From QHWT01 sp963755695 (GTDB taxonomy: Bacteria; Acidobacteriota; Vicinamibacteria; Vicinamibacterales; 2-12-FULL-66-21), in contig CAVWLB010000003.1 in the NCBI GenBank assembly GCA_963755695.1, positions 1-64,000 on the forward strand: a DNA stretch of 64,000 nucleotides. The letters run 5' to 3'. The stretch's first letter is position 1. Each line of letters starts with the position of its first letter. Position numbers and translations under genes: made by a program. Of the stretch, positions 1 to 8,804 are shown in pieces. The notes beneath the pieces are model-generated. The model had not been told where the DNA came from. It was given only the letters and a program-made list of their open reading frames with translations, and ran no database searches.

Positions 1-48
1 ACATCTCTGCGCCGTAACGATTTGGGAACGCAGACCTGTCGCGGCGCC

Positions 49-88
49 AATCAGCAGGTCATCAGTTCGAGTCTGATCGCCGGCTCCA
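49..88 (+). repeat. 3' fragment of tRNA-Thr (probable att site)
   Basis: The stretch reads as the 3' part of a tRNA. It has the last two anticodon-loop bases (AA), the 3' anticodon-stem strand TCAGC, the variable loop AGGTC, a perfect T arm (ATCAG, TTCGAGT, CTGAT), the acceptor strand CGCCGGC, discriminator T and CCA. It fits tRNA-Thr(UGU), whose acceptor would start GCCGGCG. Bases 1-48 do not supply the D arm, the 5' anticodon stem or the 5' acceptor strand, so this is not a complete tRNA. A 3' fragment starting in the anticodon loop is the typical scar left by tyrosine-recombinase integration into a tRNA gene; bases 1-48 would then be the end of the integrated element. Confidence 0.75.
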
Positions 89-94
89 GATTCT

Positions 95-346
95 TCATCG
101 TCTATTCCGGACACCAGCGTAACGCTTCGTTTCAATGTCCGACGGGTAACGGGCGTACTTGCCACCGGGCATCCGGATCAGAAAATGCGACATCAGCAGG
201 GTCTCGATCGCCTGGTCGCAGGTCGCGGCGTCGAGCCCCCAGAGGCGCTGGAATTGAGGGCGGGTCAGGAGCAGGCCCGGCATCTCAAGGAACTCTTCCC
301 TGATGATCTCGAGCCATTCCGCAAGACTCTGGTTGGCCGTATGCAG
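95..346 (-). CDS. small conserved hypothetical protein
   Basis: The protein is about 83 residues. The reading frame stays open upstream of the first ATG (283) and encodes sequence that looks part of the same fold: an amphipathic helix ending EEFLEMPGLLLT, followed by QFQRLWGLDAATCDQAIETL and a short C-terminal basic segment. The pattern resembles a small winged-helix-like protein common in Acidobacteria, though that is recalled from family resemblance and not tested. No ATG, GTG or TTG lies between the upstream stop and 283; the only alternative is CTG at 346, used here. If ATG 283 is the true start, the protein has only 62 residues. Function unknown. Confidence 0.55.
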   Translation of the reverse strand: MHTANQSLAEWLEIIREEFLEMPGLLLTRPQFQRLWGLDAATCDQAIETLLMSHFLIRMPGGKYARYPSDIETKRYAGVRNRR

Positions 347-825
347 AGGACCCTCCCTTGAGCGGATTCGGAGACATCGAACGCACGTTCAAAACAGATT
401 CCGCCGGACCTGAAGGCAAAGCACGTACCCCCGACATGTGTCACCACCGGGTCGGGCAGCGACTCGGAAACAGCGAGCATTCAGGCGGACTCCCGTGAGT
501 TCGTGAGCGATCACGAATGCCGGATGACGGTTTTCCGGCGCTGCGCGCCGGCGAACACCGCGACGGGGCGATGGTTCCGCGGCAGCGACTGAAGATCTAA
601 TTGCCGGAATGCCGGCAGCGCTCTGGCGGCAGAGCCTTCGCCTTTCCGGCAGGTCGTTGCGGTCCACTGAAGGCACAGACGCTCCCGAAGGCGCCCGTCT
701 GTGAACTGGTGAAGCGGGACGTCATTTAAGGCCGCGCCATTCGTGGTATTCGCACTGCTCGACCGCGCAGTGCGCCGACTGCGGTCTCGGCACACCTTAT
801 GCCAGCACCAACAACAGAGGTTCGT
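347..825. other. intergenic stretch with no supported gene
   Basis: This 479-base stretch separates two divergently transcribed genes. Open frames here are short, rich in Arg/Ala, and lack any recognisable domain or ribosome binding site. No clear promoter, repeat or RNA was recognised. Confidence 0.5.
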
Positions 826-1422
826 ATGAGAGTCGCAGTCTTCTTTGCTACCCGCGAAGGTCATACTCGCAAGGTTGCCGAACACATCGCTGCGAATCTG
901 CGATCGCATGGCCTTGATGTGGACCTCAATGACGTGAGGGCACCTCAGTCATGTCTCGACTGGTCGCAGTACCAGAGCGCGTGGGTCGCGGCATCGGTTC
1001 ATGCGGGCCAGCACGAACGCGAGATGATCCGGTTTGTCCGGCAGCACCGTACCCAGCTCGAACGGCTGAACGCTGTGTTCGTCTCCGTATCACTCTCGCA
1101 GGCCGGCGCTGAAGCCGTCACCGGAACAGCGGCTCGGCGCGAGGCCTCGGCGGCGGACGTCAGACGGATGATCGACATCTTCGGCCGCAAGACCGAGTGG
1201 CATCCAGCGAGCATCCTTCCGGTTGCAGGCGCGCTCGCCTACAGCCGCTACAACCTGCTGGTTCGATTCGTGATGAAGCGCATCGCGCGCAGCCAGGGGG
1301 CGCCGACCGACACGTCGCGGGACTACGAGTTCACCAACTGGGAAACCCTCGACCGGTTCGTCGACAGCCTGGCGCGCCGAGCTGACGAAGCGGCGCAGGC
1401 GAGGGTCGTCGCAAGCGCCTAG
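826..1422 (+). CDS. flavodoxin-domain protein, HemG-like
   Basis: A 198-residue protein of the flavodoxin fold. The N-terminus VAVFFATREGHTRKVAEHIA contains the T-x-x-G-x-T phosphate-binding loop that grips FMN. Its length and C-terminal region (SRYNLLVRFVMKRIA near residue 150) resemble menaquinone-dependent protoporphyrinogen IX dehydrogenase (HemG), which oxidises the haem precursor and passes electrons to quinone. No haem genes are adjacent, so the substrate is inferred. ATG 826 was chosen over an in-frame ATG at 799 because it has an ACAGAGG ribosome binding site at the right distance and places the FMN loop at the expected N-terminal position. Confidence 0.75.
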   Translation: MRVAVFFATREGHTRKVAEHIAANLRSHGLDVDLNDVRAPQSCLDWSQYQSAWVAASVHAGQHEREMIRFVRQHRTQLERLNAVFVSVSLSQAGAEAVTGTAARREASAADVRRMIDIFGRKTEWHPASILPVAGALAYSRYNLLVRFVMKRIARSQGAPTDTSRDYEFTNWETLDRFVDSLARRADEAAQARVVASA

Positions 1423-1448
1423 TACGAACGGCGCCCGGCTGGCCCGGA

Positions 1449-3974
1449 TCAGTCCTTTCTCAACGCCGCCATCGGATCGACCCGGGCCGCCCGCCGCGCA
1501 GGGATGTAGCAGGCCGCGAATGCCACGAGCGTGAGCAGGCTCACAACGCCGGCGACGGTCGCGGGATCGTGAGCGCTGATGCCGAAGAGCATGCTCGTCA
1601 TGAGACGCGTGAGCCCGAGGGCGGCCCCGAGGCCGATGGCCACACCCGCAAGCGTCATCTTCGTCCCCTCCTGAACCACCGTGCGCACGACGTCCCACCG
1701 GCCGGCGCCAAGCGCCACGCGGATGGCGATTTCGTGCGTACGCTCGCCGACCATGTGCGCGATCACGCCGAAGGTTCCGACGCACGCCATCAACAGCGCC
1801 AGCCCGGCAAAGATCCCGAGCACGATCATCGAAAACCGTCGCGTGGCCAGTGAATCCGCAATCAGTCCGTCCATCGCCTGCTCACGGTACATCACCAGCT
1901 CGCCATCGATCCGTTCCAACGACCGCCGGATCGAACCAACCTCCGCAAGCGGGGCAGCAGCAGTCCGGACGACCACGGCAATGTCTTTCATTGCCAGGGG
2001 CACGAGATGATCCGGAATCTGAAATACCGAGAGATAACACTGGGCCTGATAGGGTGACGTCGGACTCTCGTCGAGCCCGCGCTGCTTCACGTGTCCGACC
2101 ACGCCCACGATCTCTGGTGTGATGTTCAGGAGATCGATATGAATGCGGCGGCCGACAGGATCACGATTTCCAAAATGCTGCCGCGCAAACTGGTCGTCGA
2201 TCACGACGACTGGCGGCGAATGCTCATCGTCCTGCGGGGTCAGGAAGCGCCCGCGCCTGAGCGGTATTTCCATGACTTGCAGATAGCTTGCTTCGACAAC
2301 ATACGAAAGCGCCCACTTCATCTCTCCGGGTGTCGATGGTCTTGCTTGTCCGTCGAGCCAGAAGGGCAGCGCGCTGAAGTCGTTCGTCATCGGTACGGAG
2401 CTCGCGCTGAGCGAGACCGCCCGGACGCCTCGGAGTGCTTCAAACTTGCGGGTCATTTCCCGCCAAACTGAGCGGAGGTTGTCCGGGCCGGCGACCGAGA
2501 CCGGGAACGATACTCGTGCCGTCAGTAGATGGTCGGGGTTGAATCCGGGATTTACGCTCAGCACCGTGGTCAGGCTTCGAATCATCAGCCCCGCGCCGAC
2601 CAGCAAGACAAGGGCGAGCGCAATCTCGGCGACAACGAACACGCCCTGAGTACGATGAGCACCACTCGGACGCGATCCTCGTTCCCTGAGCGCCCCCTGT
2701 TGATCGAGACGAGCGGCCTTGAGAGCTGGCACCAATCCGAAGAGAACTCCGGCGAGGACCGAGGCGATCAAAGTGAACGACAGCACCCGCAAGTCCACTC
2801 GGATCTGCTCAGCACGCGGCAACAGCACCTCTGGAAGTGAGGGAAGCGCCGCCTTGGTTCCCCAGAAGGCAGCGAGGCTCCCAAGAATGCCGCCGGCCAG
2901 GGCCAGCACACAGCTTTCGGTGAGAAGCTGGCAGACGATGCGGCGTCGTCCCGCGCCGAGGGCGGTGCGAATTGCGAATTCGGTGGCACGGCGGGTCGAA
3001 CGGGCCAGCAAGAGGTTCGCAACATTGACACAGGCGATCAGCAGCACGAACAGCACTGCCGTGAAGAGCAAGAGCAATAGTGGCCTGGCCGGTCCTGACA
3101 GGTCCGACTCGAGCGGAACCACCCTGACGCTGGTTCCCCTGTTGGCATCCGGATAACGGTCGCCGAGACCTCTCGCGACTGCCTGCAGATCATCGTCGGC
3201 ACGTTCCAGGCTGACGCCCGGCTTCAAACGGCCGACGACGTCCATTCCCATCGACACTTTCCGGTCGCGAAAGCCTGGTGCGTCCCACCAACCGATTGGG
3301 ACATACACGTCGCCCAAACGAAAGTTTCTGGCGTAGTACTGAAACGCCGCTGGAATCACGCCGACGATGACATGAGAAGTCCCGCTCAACCTCAGCGTCT
3401 GACCGATCGCGGTTGGCGAAGCACCGAACTTGCGTCGCCAGAAGCCTTCACTGATCAGCACGACCGGCGCTGCGCCCAACCGATCGTCAGCGGCAAGGAA
3501 GCTGCGACCAAGAATCGGCTGGACCCCAAGCAATCGGAAGAAACTTTCCGAGACCATCTCGGCGGCAACGCGTTCAGGCTGACCCCGCCCAATCAGGTTG
3601 AGATCGTCTGCTCTGAACGCGGCAAGATCCGAAAACGACTGGTTATCGCGCGTCCAATCGAGAAAATTGGGGTAGGAAGAGGAGGCGCTCGGCTCGTCGG
3701 GTGTCCGCGAGTAGACGGCGACGAGTCGATCCGGCTCTGGATACGGAAGCGCATTCAGCAAGACGCCGTTCACGATCGAAAAGATCGCTGTGTTGGCGCC
3801 AATCCCCAGCGCGAGCGTCAACACGGCTGCGGCCGTGAAGCCGGGAGTTCGGCGCAGCGATCGGAGCGCGTATACGACGTCCTGAGCCACTTGCTCCGAC
3901 AGGTGAGAGCCCCAATTACTGCGTGCTTTCTCCGTCACGAGACTCACCCAGCTCCCTCCCGATATGCCGGACAA
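1449..3974 (-). CDS. ADOP-type ABC transporter permease (MacB/FtsX)
   Basis: An 841-residue permease made of two MacB-like halves. A first membrane segment (about 48-72) with the hallmark LALGIGANTAIFS is followed by a periplasmic MacB_PCD domain, an FtsX bundle near 300-420, a second periplasmic domain and a final FtsX bundle ending ARRAARVDPMAALRKD. This is the acidobacterial duplicated orphaned permease (ADOP) architecture, whose ATPase is usually encoded elsewhere; none is adjacent. Substrates are unknown, though relatives export macrolides or lipoprotein-type cargo. The frame is intact. No PadR regulator sits next to this copy, unlike the one at 49893-52587. Confidence 0.9.
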   Translation of the reverse strand: MSGISGGSWVSLVTEKARSNWGSHLSEQVAQDVVYALRSLRRTPGFTAAAVLTLALGIGANTAIFSIVNGVLLNALPYPEPDRLVAVYSRTPDEPSASSSYPNFLDWTRDNQSFSDLAAFRADDLNLIGRGQPERVAAEMVSESFFRLLGVQPILGRSFLAADDRLGAAPVVLISEGFWRRKFGASPTAIGQTLRLSGTSHVIVGVIPAAFQYYARNFRLGDVYVPIGWWDAPGFRDRKVSMGMDVVGRLKPGVSLERADDDLQAVARGLGDRYPDANRGTSVRVVPLESDLSGPARPLLLLLFTAVLFVLLIACVNVANLLLARSTRRATEFAIRTALGAGRRRIVCQLLTESCVLALAGGILGSLAAFWGTKAALPSLPEVLLPRAEQIRVDLRVLSFTLIASVLAGVLFGLVPALKAARLDQQGALRERGSRPSGAHRTQGVFVVAEIALALVLLVGAGLMIRSLTTVLSVNPGFNPDHLLTARVSFPVSVAGPDNLRSVWREMTRKFEALRGVRAVSLSASSVPMTNDFSALPFWLDGQARPSTPGEMKWALSYVVEASYLQVMEIPLRRGRFLTPQDDEHSPPVVVIDDQFARQHFGNRDPVGRRIHIDLLNITPEIVGVVGHVKQRGLDESPTSPYQAQCYLSVFQIPDHLVPLAMKDIAVVVRTAAAPLAEVGSIRRSLERIDGELVMYREQAMDGLIADSLATRRFSMIVLGIFAGLALLMACVGTFGVIAHMVGERTHEIAIRVALGAGRWDVVRTVVQEGTKMTLAGVAIGLGAALGLTRLMTSMLFGISAHDPATVAGVVSLLTLVAFAACYIPARRAARVDPMAALRKD

Positions 3975-4067
3975 TCAGGAAACAAGCGCAGAATTGACTC
4001 CATCGGCAGATGTTCACCGGCTCCTGACCGAATCGGTTCGATCGAACCGGGAGAAATGATGCGGCTC

Positions 4068-4961
4068 TCAGACCCGGGGACTGCCGGACGCGACCGCTGC
4101 CGACACGCGCTTCGCGCTGACGGCGGCGCCGATGATGGCCACTTCATCGCTCGTCGTGACAACCTCGAATGCGTTTTCCAGCAAGGGGCTCATCCGCACC
4201 ATCTCGTGCAGATATCTGTCCAGCAGACCGATGTCGACGAGGCGGGCATTTGGCCCAGAGATGTAGAAGCGACCGGGCCCGTCCACGTGAATGCTGGTCG
4301 CCGTGGCGGCCGCAAGCGCGCGGTGCCACATCTGCACGAACGACGCACAACGCGCATCGCCCGCGGCGGCATTCTCGAACACTTCCTCGGGCTCCATGTC
4401 GAGAAATCGCAATCGCATGCTCCGGTGGCCGACGATGCCCTCGAGATGACCGGCGCCGCCGCACCCGCAGAGCGTCTCCTTGGAATCGAGCGTCACCACC
4501 ATGTGCCCACCCTCGCCGATACCGGGCACGAGCGGGTAGCGCCCGTAGCCGACGCCGCTGCCGAGCGTCCAGACGCGAATCAGTGCGTCGAGGTGCCCGC
4601 GGGTCGCGGCAATGCCGGCAGCCACGGCATCGGCATCGTTGAGGATCAGGATGCGAACGCCGTTGCCGAGCGCACTGGAGATCGCGCGGGCGAGATCGAA
4701 TCCTTTCACGTGGCGGAGGTTGGGCGACTCTTCGACGACGCCGTCGCGGATCACGCCGGGGAATCCGACGCCAATCGCCTCCACCGGAACGTCGCCGACC
4801 AGCGAGGCGATCTCCGTGCAGATCGCGTCGGCGATCTGCTGCGCGGGGAGCGCCTGCCAGGCGCTCTTCGGACAGAGCCGAATCGATCCTGCCAGGGCAT
4901 TGTTGGCAACCAGTCCCACGGCGATGTGCTCCATCGCCAGCACGCCGACCGTGTGTACCAT
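4068..4961 (-). CDS. ROK-family sugar kinase / transcriptional regulator
   Basis: A 297-residue ROK protein, glucokinase-like, that would phosphorylate a sugar with ATP. Visible signatures are VGFPGVIRDG, the catalytic-base region ILILNDADAVAAG, the glycine-rich GSGVGYG loop and a zinc-site-like CGCGGAGHLEG. In the usual ROK zinc motif CxCGxxGCxE the third ligand is Cys, whereas here it is His. No N-terminal winged helix precedes the kinase fold, so an enzyme is more likely than a repressor. ATG 4961 lies 18 bases after the transhydrogenase stop with GAGAGGGCGG upstream, suggesting it is the last gene of the MarR-SthA-ROK operon. The specific sugar cannot be told. Confidence 0.8.
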   Translation of the reverse strand: MVHTVGVLAMEHIAVGLVANNALAGSIRLCPKSAWQALPAQQIADAICTEIASLVGDVPVEAIGVGFPGVIRDGVVEESPNLRHVKGFDLARAISSALGNGVRILILNDADAVAAGIAATRGHLDALIRVWTLGSGVGYGRYPLVPGIGEGGHMVVTLDSKETLCGCGGAGHLEGIVGHRSMRLRFLDMEPEEVFENAAAGDARCASFVQMWHRALAAATATSIHVDGPGRFYISGPNARLVDIGLLDRYLHEMVRMSPLLENAFEVVTTSDEVAIIGAAVSAKRVSAAVASGSPRV

Positions 4962-4978
4962 GATGACGTTCCGCCCTC

Positions 4979-6367
4979 TCAAAAACGCGACAGCTTGTTC
5001 AGCCCGTTGAACGCCGCCGCCTTGTAGCACTCGGCCATCGTCGGGTAGTTGAACACCGTGTCGATGAAGTACTCGATCGTGCCATTGAGGCTGAGAACTG
5101 CCTGGCCGATGTGCACCAGCTCCGCCGCTCCCTCGCCGATGATGTGCACACCGAGCAAGTGCTTGGTGTCCCGGTGAAACACCAGCTTCAGCCGTCCCGT
5201 GGTGTCACCGCGGATCTGGCCTCTCGCGATCTCGCGGTAATACGCCAGGCCGACTTCGTACGGAACATCCTCGTCCGTGAGTTGCTCCTCGGTCTTCCCG
5301 ATGAACGAGATCTCCGGAATCGTGTAGATGCCGTACGGATAACTGGCGGCATTGGAATGCACCTCGACGCCGACGGCGTGTCCGGCGGCAATGCGGCCCT
5401 GCTCCATCGACACCGACGCCAGGCTTGGAAAGCCGATCACGTCCCCGACCGCAAAGATGTGCGGCTGCTTGGTCCGATAGTCACTGTCGACGGCGATGCG
5501 GCCGCGCGCGTCGGCTTCGAGGCCGGCTGCGGCGAGGTTCAGCTCGTCGACGTTGCCCTGGCGTCCCACGGCGTAGAGGAGCGCATCGCCGGAGATCTTC
5601 TTCTTGCTGTGCAGCGTCGCGATCACGGTGCCCTCCGCCTGCTGCTCGACCGTGTCGACCTCTTCGTTCAAGCGCAGCGTCACCCGATGGTCGCGAAGGT
5701 GATAACAGAGCGCCTCGACGATCTCCGCGTCGGCGAACTCGAGCAACCGGGGGCGCTTCTCAATCAGCACGACGCGAATTCCGAGCGCGGCAAACATGCA
5801 CACGTACTCGACGCCGATGACGCCGCCACCCACCACGATCAGCGTCTTCGGCAACTCCGGCATCTGCAGCACCTGATCGCTCAGCACGACGGTGCGCCCG
5901 TTGACCGGCACGCTCGGTGATTCGGCGGGTCTCGTCCCGGTTGCGATGATCACGCTCTCGGCCTGATAGGTCGTCTCGCCATTCGATTTGCGGACCCGGA
6001 TCTGGTGGGGATCGACGAAGCTGGCGGAGCCGGAGAGCAGAGTGATCCCGTTCCGGAACAGCTGGGCCTGAGTCACATCGAGCTCGTTCTTGATCACTTG
6101 CTGGACCCGGAACGACAGGTCGGCCATCGTGATCCGGTCCTTGACGCGGTAGCTGATGCCGTAGACCCCCTGATACTGGAAGCCGGAAAGGTGCAGCACG
6201 GCTTCGCGCATGGTCTTGCTCGGAATGGTGCCGGTGTTGATGCAGGTGCCGCCCACGACATCCCGGCTTTCGACGAGCGCCACCCGCTTCCCGGTTTTGG
6301 CCCCCTGGATCGCGGCCCGCTGGCCGGCAGGACCAGAACCGATGACGATCATGTCGTACGCGTCCAT
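4979..6367 (-). CDS. sthA: soluble pyridine nucleotide transhydrogenase
   Basis: A 462-residue flavoprotein of the class I disulfide reductase family: FAD-binding VIGSGPAGQRAA at the N-terminus, NAD(P)-binding VGGGVIGVEYVCMFAALG mid-protein, the second FAD motif IFAVGDVIG, and a C-terminal dimerisation domain. The region that holds the redox disulfide in true reductases reads GTCINTGTIPSK, with only one Cys (C42), and the GTIPSK ending is typical of SthA, which moves hydride between NADPH and NAD. ATG 6367 starts five residues before the FAD loop as in the E. coli enzyme. A TTG at 6406 overlapping the MarR stop (TTGA) is an alternative start. Confidence 0.88.
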   Translation of the reverse strand: MDAYDMIVIGSGPAGQRAAIQGAKTGKRVALVESRDVVGGTCINTGTIPSKTMREAVLHLSGFQYQGVYGISYRVKDRITMADLSFRVQQVIKNELDVTQAQLFRNGITLLSGSASFVDPHQIRVRKSNGETTYQAESVIIATGTRPAESPSVPVNGRTVVLSDQVLQMPELPKTLIVVGGGVIGVEYVCMFAALGIRVVLIEKRPRLLEFADAEIVEALCYHLRDHRVTLRLNEEVDTVEQQAEGTVIATLHSKKKISGDALLYAVGRQGNVDELNLAAAGLEADARGRIAVDSDYRTKQPHIFAVGDVIGFPSLASVSMEQGRIAAGHAVGVEVHSNAASYPYGIYTIPEISFIGKTEEQLTDEDVPYEVGLAYYREIARGQIRGDTTGRLKLVFHRDTKHLLGVHIIGEGAAELVHIGQAVLSLNGTIEYFIDTVFNYPTMAECYKAAAFNGLNKLSRF

Positions 6368-6402
6368 CGGTAACGTTACTGTTGGGCAAGCGCGGTTGCT
6401 TG

Positions 6403-6894
6403 TCAATCGCGACGCAACGGAACAGGCTTACGCTGTTCTTCCAGGTTCTCGCACACCCGGGTCAGGACCCGGCGGGCCACGTCGCGGTCCGCTCGCGACA
6501 CCTCGCGCAGTGCCCGACGCACTCCCGCTTCGACGGTTCCCTTCTTCAAGGCGTTCACGCGCCTGCCCCGTGCGGTCAGGGTCAGCATCGCACGCCGCCG
6601 ATCGCGCCGATCGGCGCTGCGAGCGATGAGTCCCTGGTGCTTCAGACGGTTGAACACGCCGGTCAAGGTGCTCGGATGGACGTGCAGGATGGTGGCGATC
6701 TCGCCTGCCGACACATCGGGAAACAGCCCGAGGATTCGGATGACGAGGCGCTGCATACCGGTCACACCGAGTCGGCCGGCCATGTGTTTCGATGTCTTCT
6801 GCAGCGCATGCTCCAACTGCCACAGCAGCCGCATGAACTGCAGCACGTCGGGCAGGCCGACCGACTCGTCCGTCTTCATGCGAAGGGATGCCAT
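6403..6894 (-). CDS. MarR-family transcriptional regulator
   Basis: A 163-residue winged-helix regulator. The dimerisation helices flank a DNA-binding domain with SAGEIATILHVHPSTLTGV as recognition region and a wing RSADRRDRRRAMLTLTARGR, the characteristic DxRxxxxxLT signature of MarR proteins. It is the first gene of an apparent operon: its stop codon overlaps a possible TTG start of sthA and lies 36 bases before the sthA ATG, so it probably regulates that operon and itself. The ligand is unknown. Confidence 0.88.
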   Translation of the reverse strand: MASLRMKTDESVGLPDVLQFMRLLWQLEHALQKTSKHMAGRLGVTGMQRLVIRILGLFPDVSAGEIATILHVHPSTLTGVFNRLKHQGLIARSADRRDRRRAMLTLTARGRRVNALKKGTVEAGVRRALREVSRADRDVARRVLTRVCENLEEQRKPVPLRRD

Positions 6895-6990
6895 TTCAGG
6901 AATGATCCGCCGTCGGGCGATTGACGCCGTCGCGGCTGATGTTTGAAGTCAATTGCCGTTGTAAGCGCCGCCGTGCTGTTTGCGCCGCTG

Positions 6991-7359
6991 TTACGAACAC
7001 GCGTCGAGCCACTCGCTGGCGCCGGGCTGGTCGTGGAACACTTCCACCTCGAGGCCGCGGGCTGCGGCTTCCCGCGCGATCATGCGCGCGAGATCGGTGC
7101 CAGCCTCCGCGCGCGTGATGAGCGCAAGGCGCCGGCGACCCAGAAAACTGACCAATTCAATGACCAAGTTGCGAACCTCTCCAGGCGCCGGCACGTAGTC
7201 GGCATCCCGAACATCGATCAGGACGCCGTCCACCGGGCGGTCGTTCACGAGACTGCGGATTTCGGCAATCCCGCTCAAGGCTTCCTGCGCGTCGGACGAA
7301 CCGTGAAACCGAGCGAGCACCACACCATTGTCTTCGTCGAGCGCGACAGAAACGGTCAT
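6991..7359 (-). CDS. STAS/SpoIIAA-like protein
   Basis: A 122-residue alpha/beta protein. The pattern of beta strands and helices (VVLARFHGSSDAQEALSGIA, VDGVLIDVRDADY, LALITRAEAGTDLARMI) resembles the SpoIIAA/STAS fold found in anti-anti-sigma factors and in acidobacterial hypotheticals. The start ATG at 7359 overlaps the histidine kinase stop in the four bases ATGA, so the two genes are translationally coupled and the protein probably acts with the two-component system. No conserved phosphorylatable Ser in the typical DxS context is evident, so the fold call is tentative. Confidence 0.6.
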   Translation of the reverse strand: MTVSVALDEDNGVVLARFHGSSDAQEALSGIAEIRSLVNDRPVDGVLIDVRDADYVPAPGEVRNLVIELVSFLGRRRLALITRAEAGTDLARMIAREAAARGLEVEVFHDQPGASEWLDACS

Positions 7360-8795
7360 GCGGTGCACCGTTCCTGAGGCTCGGTATCTTCACTCTGGCC
7401 CACGGAGGGCGGCTTGATTGTTTCTCCGTCGTTCACCAAACGCGCGGCAAACACCGTCCCGTCGGCCCCGCTTTGGACGACAGACAATGTCCCGCCGTGT
7501 GCCTCTGCAATCCAGCGGGCGATTGCCAGTCCCAGACCCGATCCGCCTTCGCCGCGCGCCGGATCCAGGCGAACGAACCGGCCGAAGATACGCTCACGAT
7601 CCTCGGGTGGGATTCCACGGCCGGTGTCCGACACGCGCAACTCGGCCACGCCGTCGCGCAAGTCGAGCGACACGCTCACCCGGCCTCCGACCGGCGTGTA
7701 GACGATGGCATTGTGCAGCAGGTTCAGCAACATGCGGCGCAGCAGCATTTGATCGCCGCGAACGAATGTGCCGCGGGCGACTCCGCACGCCAATGCGATC
7801 TGCCGGGGATCGGCAAGGACGGCAAGATCGTGCACGCACTCGGCGGCGAGATCGCCGAGGTCGACATCCGCGAACACCAGCCGGTAGCCACCGGCGTCGG
7901 CCCGTGCGAGCACCAGCATGTCGTCGACGAGCCGCGCCAGGCGAGCGCTCTGCTGCGCAACGACCTCGAGCGCCTCACGGTACTCCACGGGATCGCGGGT
8001 CGGTCGACTCAACGTCACATCCGCCGCGGTGCGGATGGTCGACACCGGTGTCCGCAGCTCGTGCGAGGCGTCCGCCATGAAGCGGCGCTGATCGGCGAGC
8101 GCATTGCCCAGCCGTTCGAGTACGCGGTTGAACGACACGCTCACGTCCGCCAGCTCGTCGGCGGTGGCTGGCACCGACAGGCGGCTGTCGGCCGTCTCCG
8201 GCGTGATGTCGCGGGCTTCGACGGCCATCACCCGCAGCGGCCGGAGACCATGACCACCAAGCCACCATCCACCAGCCCACGCGAGCAGCAGAACGAAAAG
8301 CAGTCCGATCGACGCGGCGCGCAGAAGCGCGTTCCACTGGTCGACGGCTCCCTCGAGAGATGCGGCTACGGCCACGACATACGTGTCTCGTCCCGCCTGG
8401 GCAGGATGAACGGCGATTCGCCAGCGTGCGCCGCTGACTGCCCGGACGGTATGAACACCCTCTTTCACGAGCAGCACTCCGTCAGGTCCGGTGACGATTG
8501 ATTCAGGCGCAGCGTTCAGCGGACGGCCGTTGCGATCGAAGATCATGACGAGATGCCCCGGCGCCCTTACGACCTGCTGGACGACGGCCGCCGCCGGGGC
8601 AAGATCGTCCTGTTCCCCCAGTTCCTCCGCGATCGCGTTGGTCGTCGTCACGGTGAGTGCCGCGAGCCCCTCGTCGGTCTGGTGCAGCAGTACGCGCCAT
8701 TCGGCCCAGAGTACGAGCGCCGTGAACAGGACCAGCGCCAGGCAGAGAAGCGCCGAGTACCAGATCGTCAAACGGGCGCGAAGCGACAGGCTCAC
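7356..8795 (-). CDS. sensor histidine kinase
   Basis: A 479-residue membrane sensor kinase. An N-terminal membrane helix (about 10-30), a periplasmic sensor of roughly 120 residues, a second helix near LLFVLLLAWAGGWWLGG, a HAMP linker, the dimerisation/phosphoacceptor box DASHELRTPVSTIRTA, and a HATPase domain with N box NLLHNAIVYTP, G1 DTGRGIPPEDRERIF and G2 GSGLGLAIARW. The cognate response regulator lies nine bases upstream in the same direction and the STAS-like gene overlaps its end. Stimulus unknown; heavy-metal (CusS-like) and PhoR-like kinases share this layout. Confidence 0.93.
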   Translation of the reverse strand: MSLSLRARLTIWYSALLCLALVLFTALVLWAEWRVLLHQTDEGLAALTVTTTNAIAEELGEQDDLAPAAAVVQQVVRAPGHLVMIFDRNGRPLNAAPESIVTGPDGVLLVKEGVHTVRAVSGARWRIAVHPAQAGRDTYVVAVAASLEGAVDQWNALLRAASIGLLFVLLLAWAGGWWLGGHGLRPLRVMAVEARDITPETADSRLSVPATADELADVSVSFNRVLERLGNALADQRRFMADASHELRTPVSTIRTAADVTLSRPTRDPVEYREALEVVAQQSARLARLVDDMLVLARADAGGYRLVFADVDLGDLAAECVHDLAVLADPRQIALACGVARGTFVRGDQMLLRRMLLNLLHNAIVYTPVGGRVSVSLDLRDGVAELRVSDTGRGIPPEDRERIFGRFVRLDPARGEGGSGLGLAIARWIAEAHGGTLSVVQSGADGTVFAARLVNDGETIKPPSVGQSEDTEPQERCTA

Positions 8796-8804
8796 CGGAA
8801 ATTC

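Noticed and set aside
1..88. A group I intron in the anticodon loop of tRNA-Thr
   Set aside because: The base before the 3' exon would have to be the intron's terminal G and the 5' exon is absent from the window; the fragment starts after CC.
3372..5027. Long plus-strand frame of 551 codons opposite the ADOP, ROK and SthA genes
   Set aside because: It is a mirror frame of GC-rich minus-strand genes. It has no domain and the minus-strand products are clearly recognisable.
6370..6379. Perfect 10-bp palindrome GTAACGTTAC just before the sthA ATG, a possible MarR operator
   Set aside because: It lies inside the operon after the MarR gene, where a MarR operator would not be expected, and a 10-bp palindrome is likely by chance in 64 kb.
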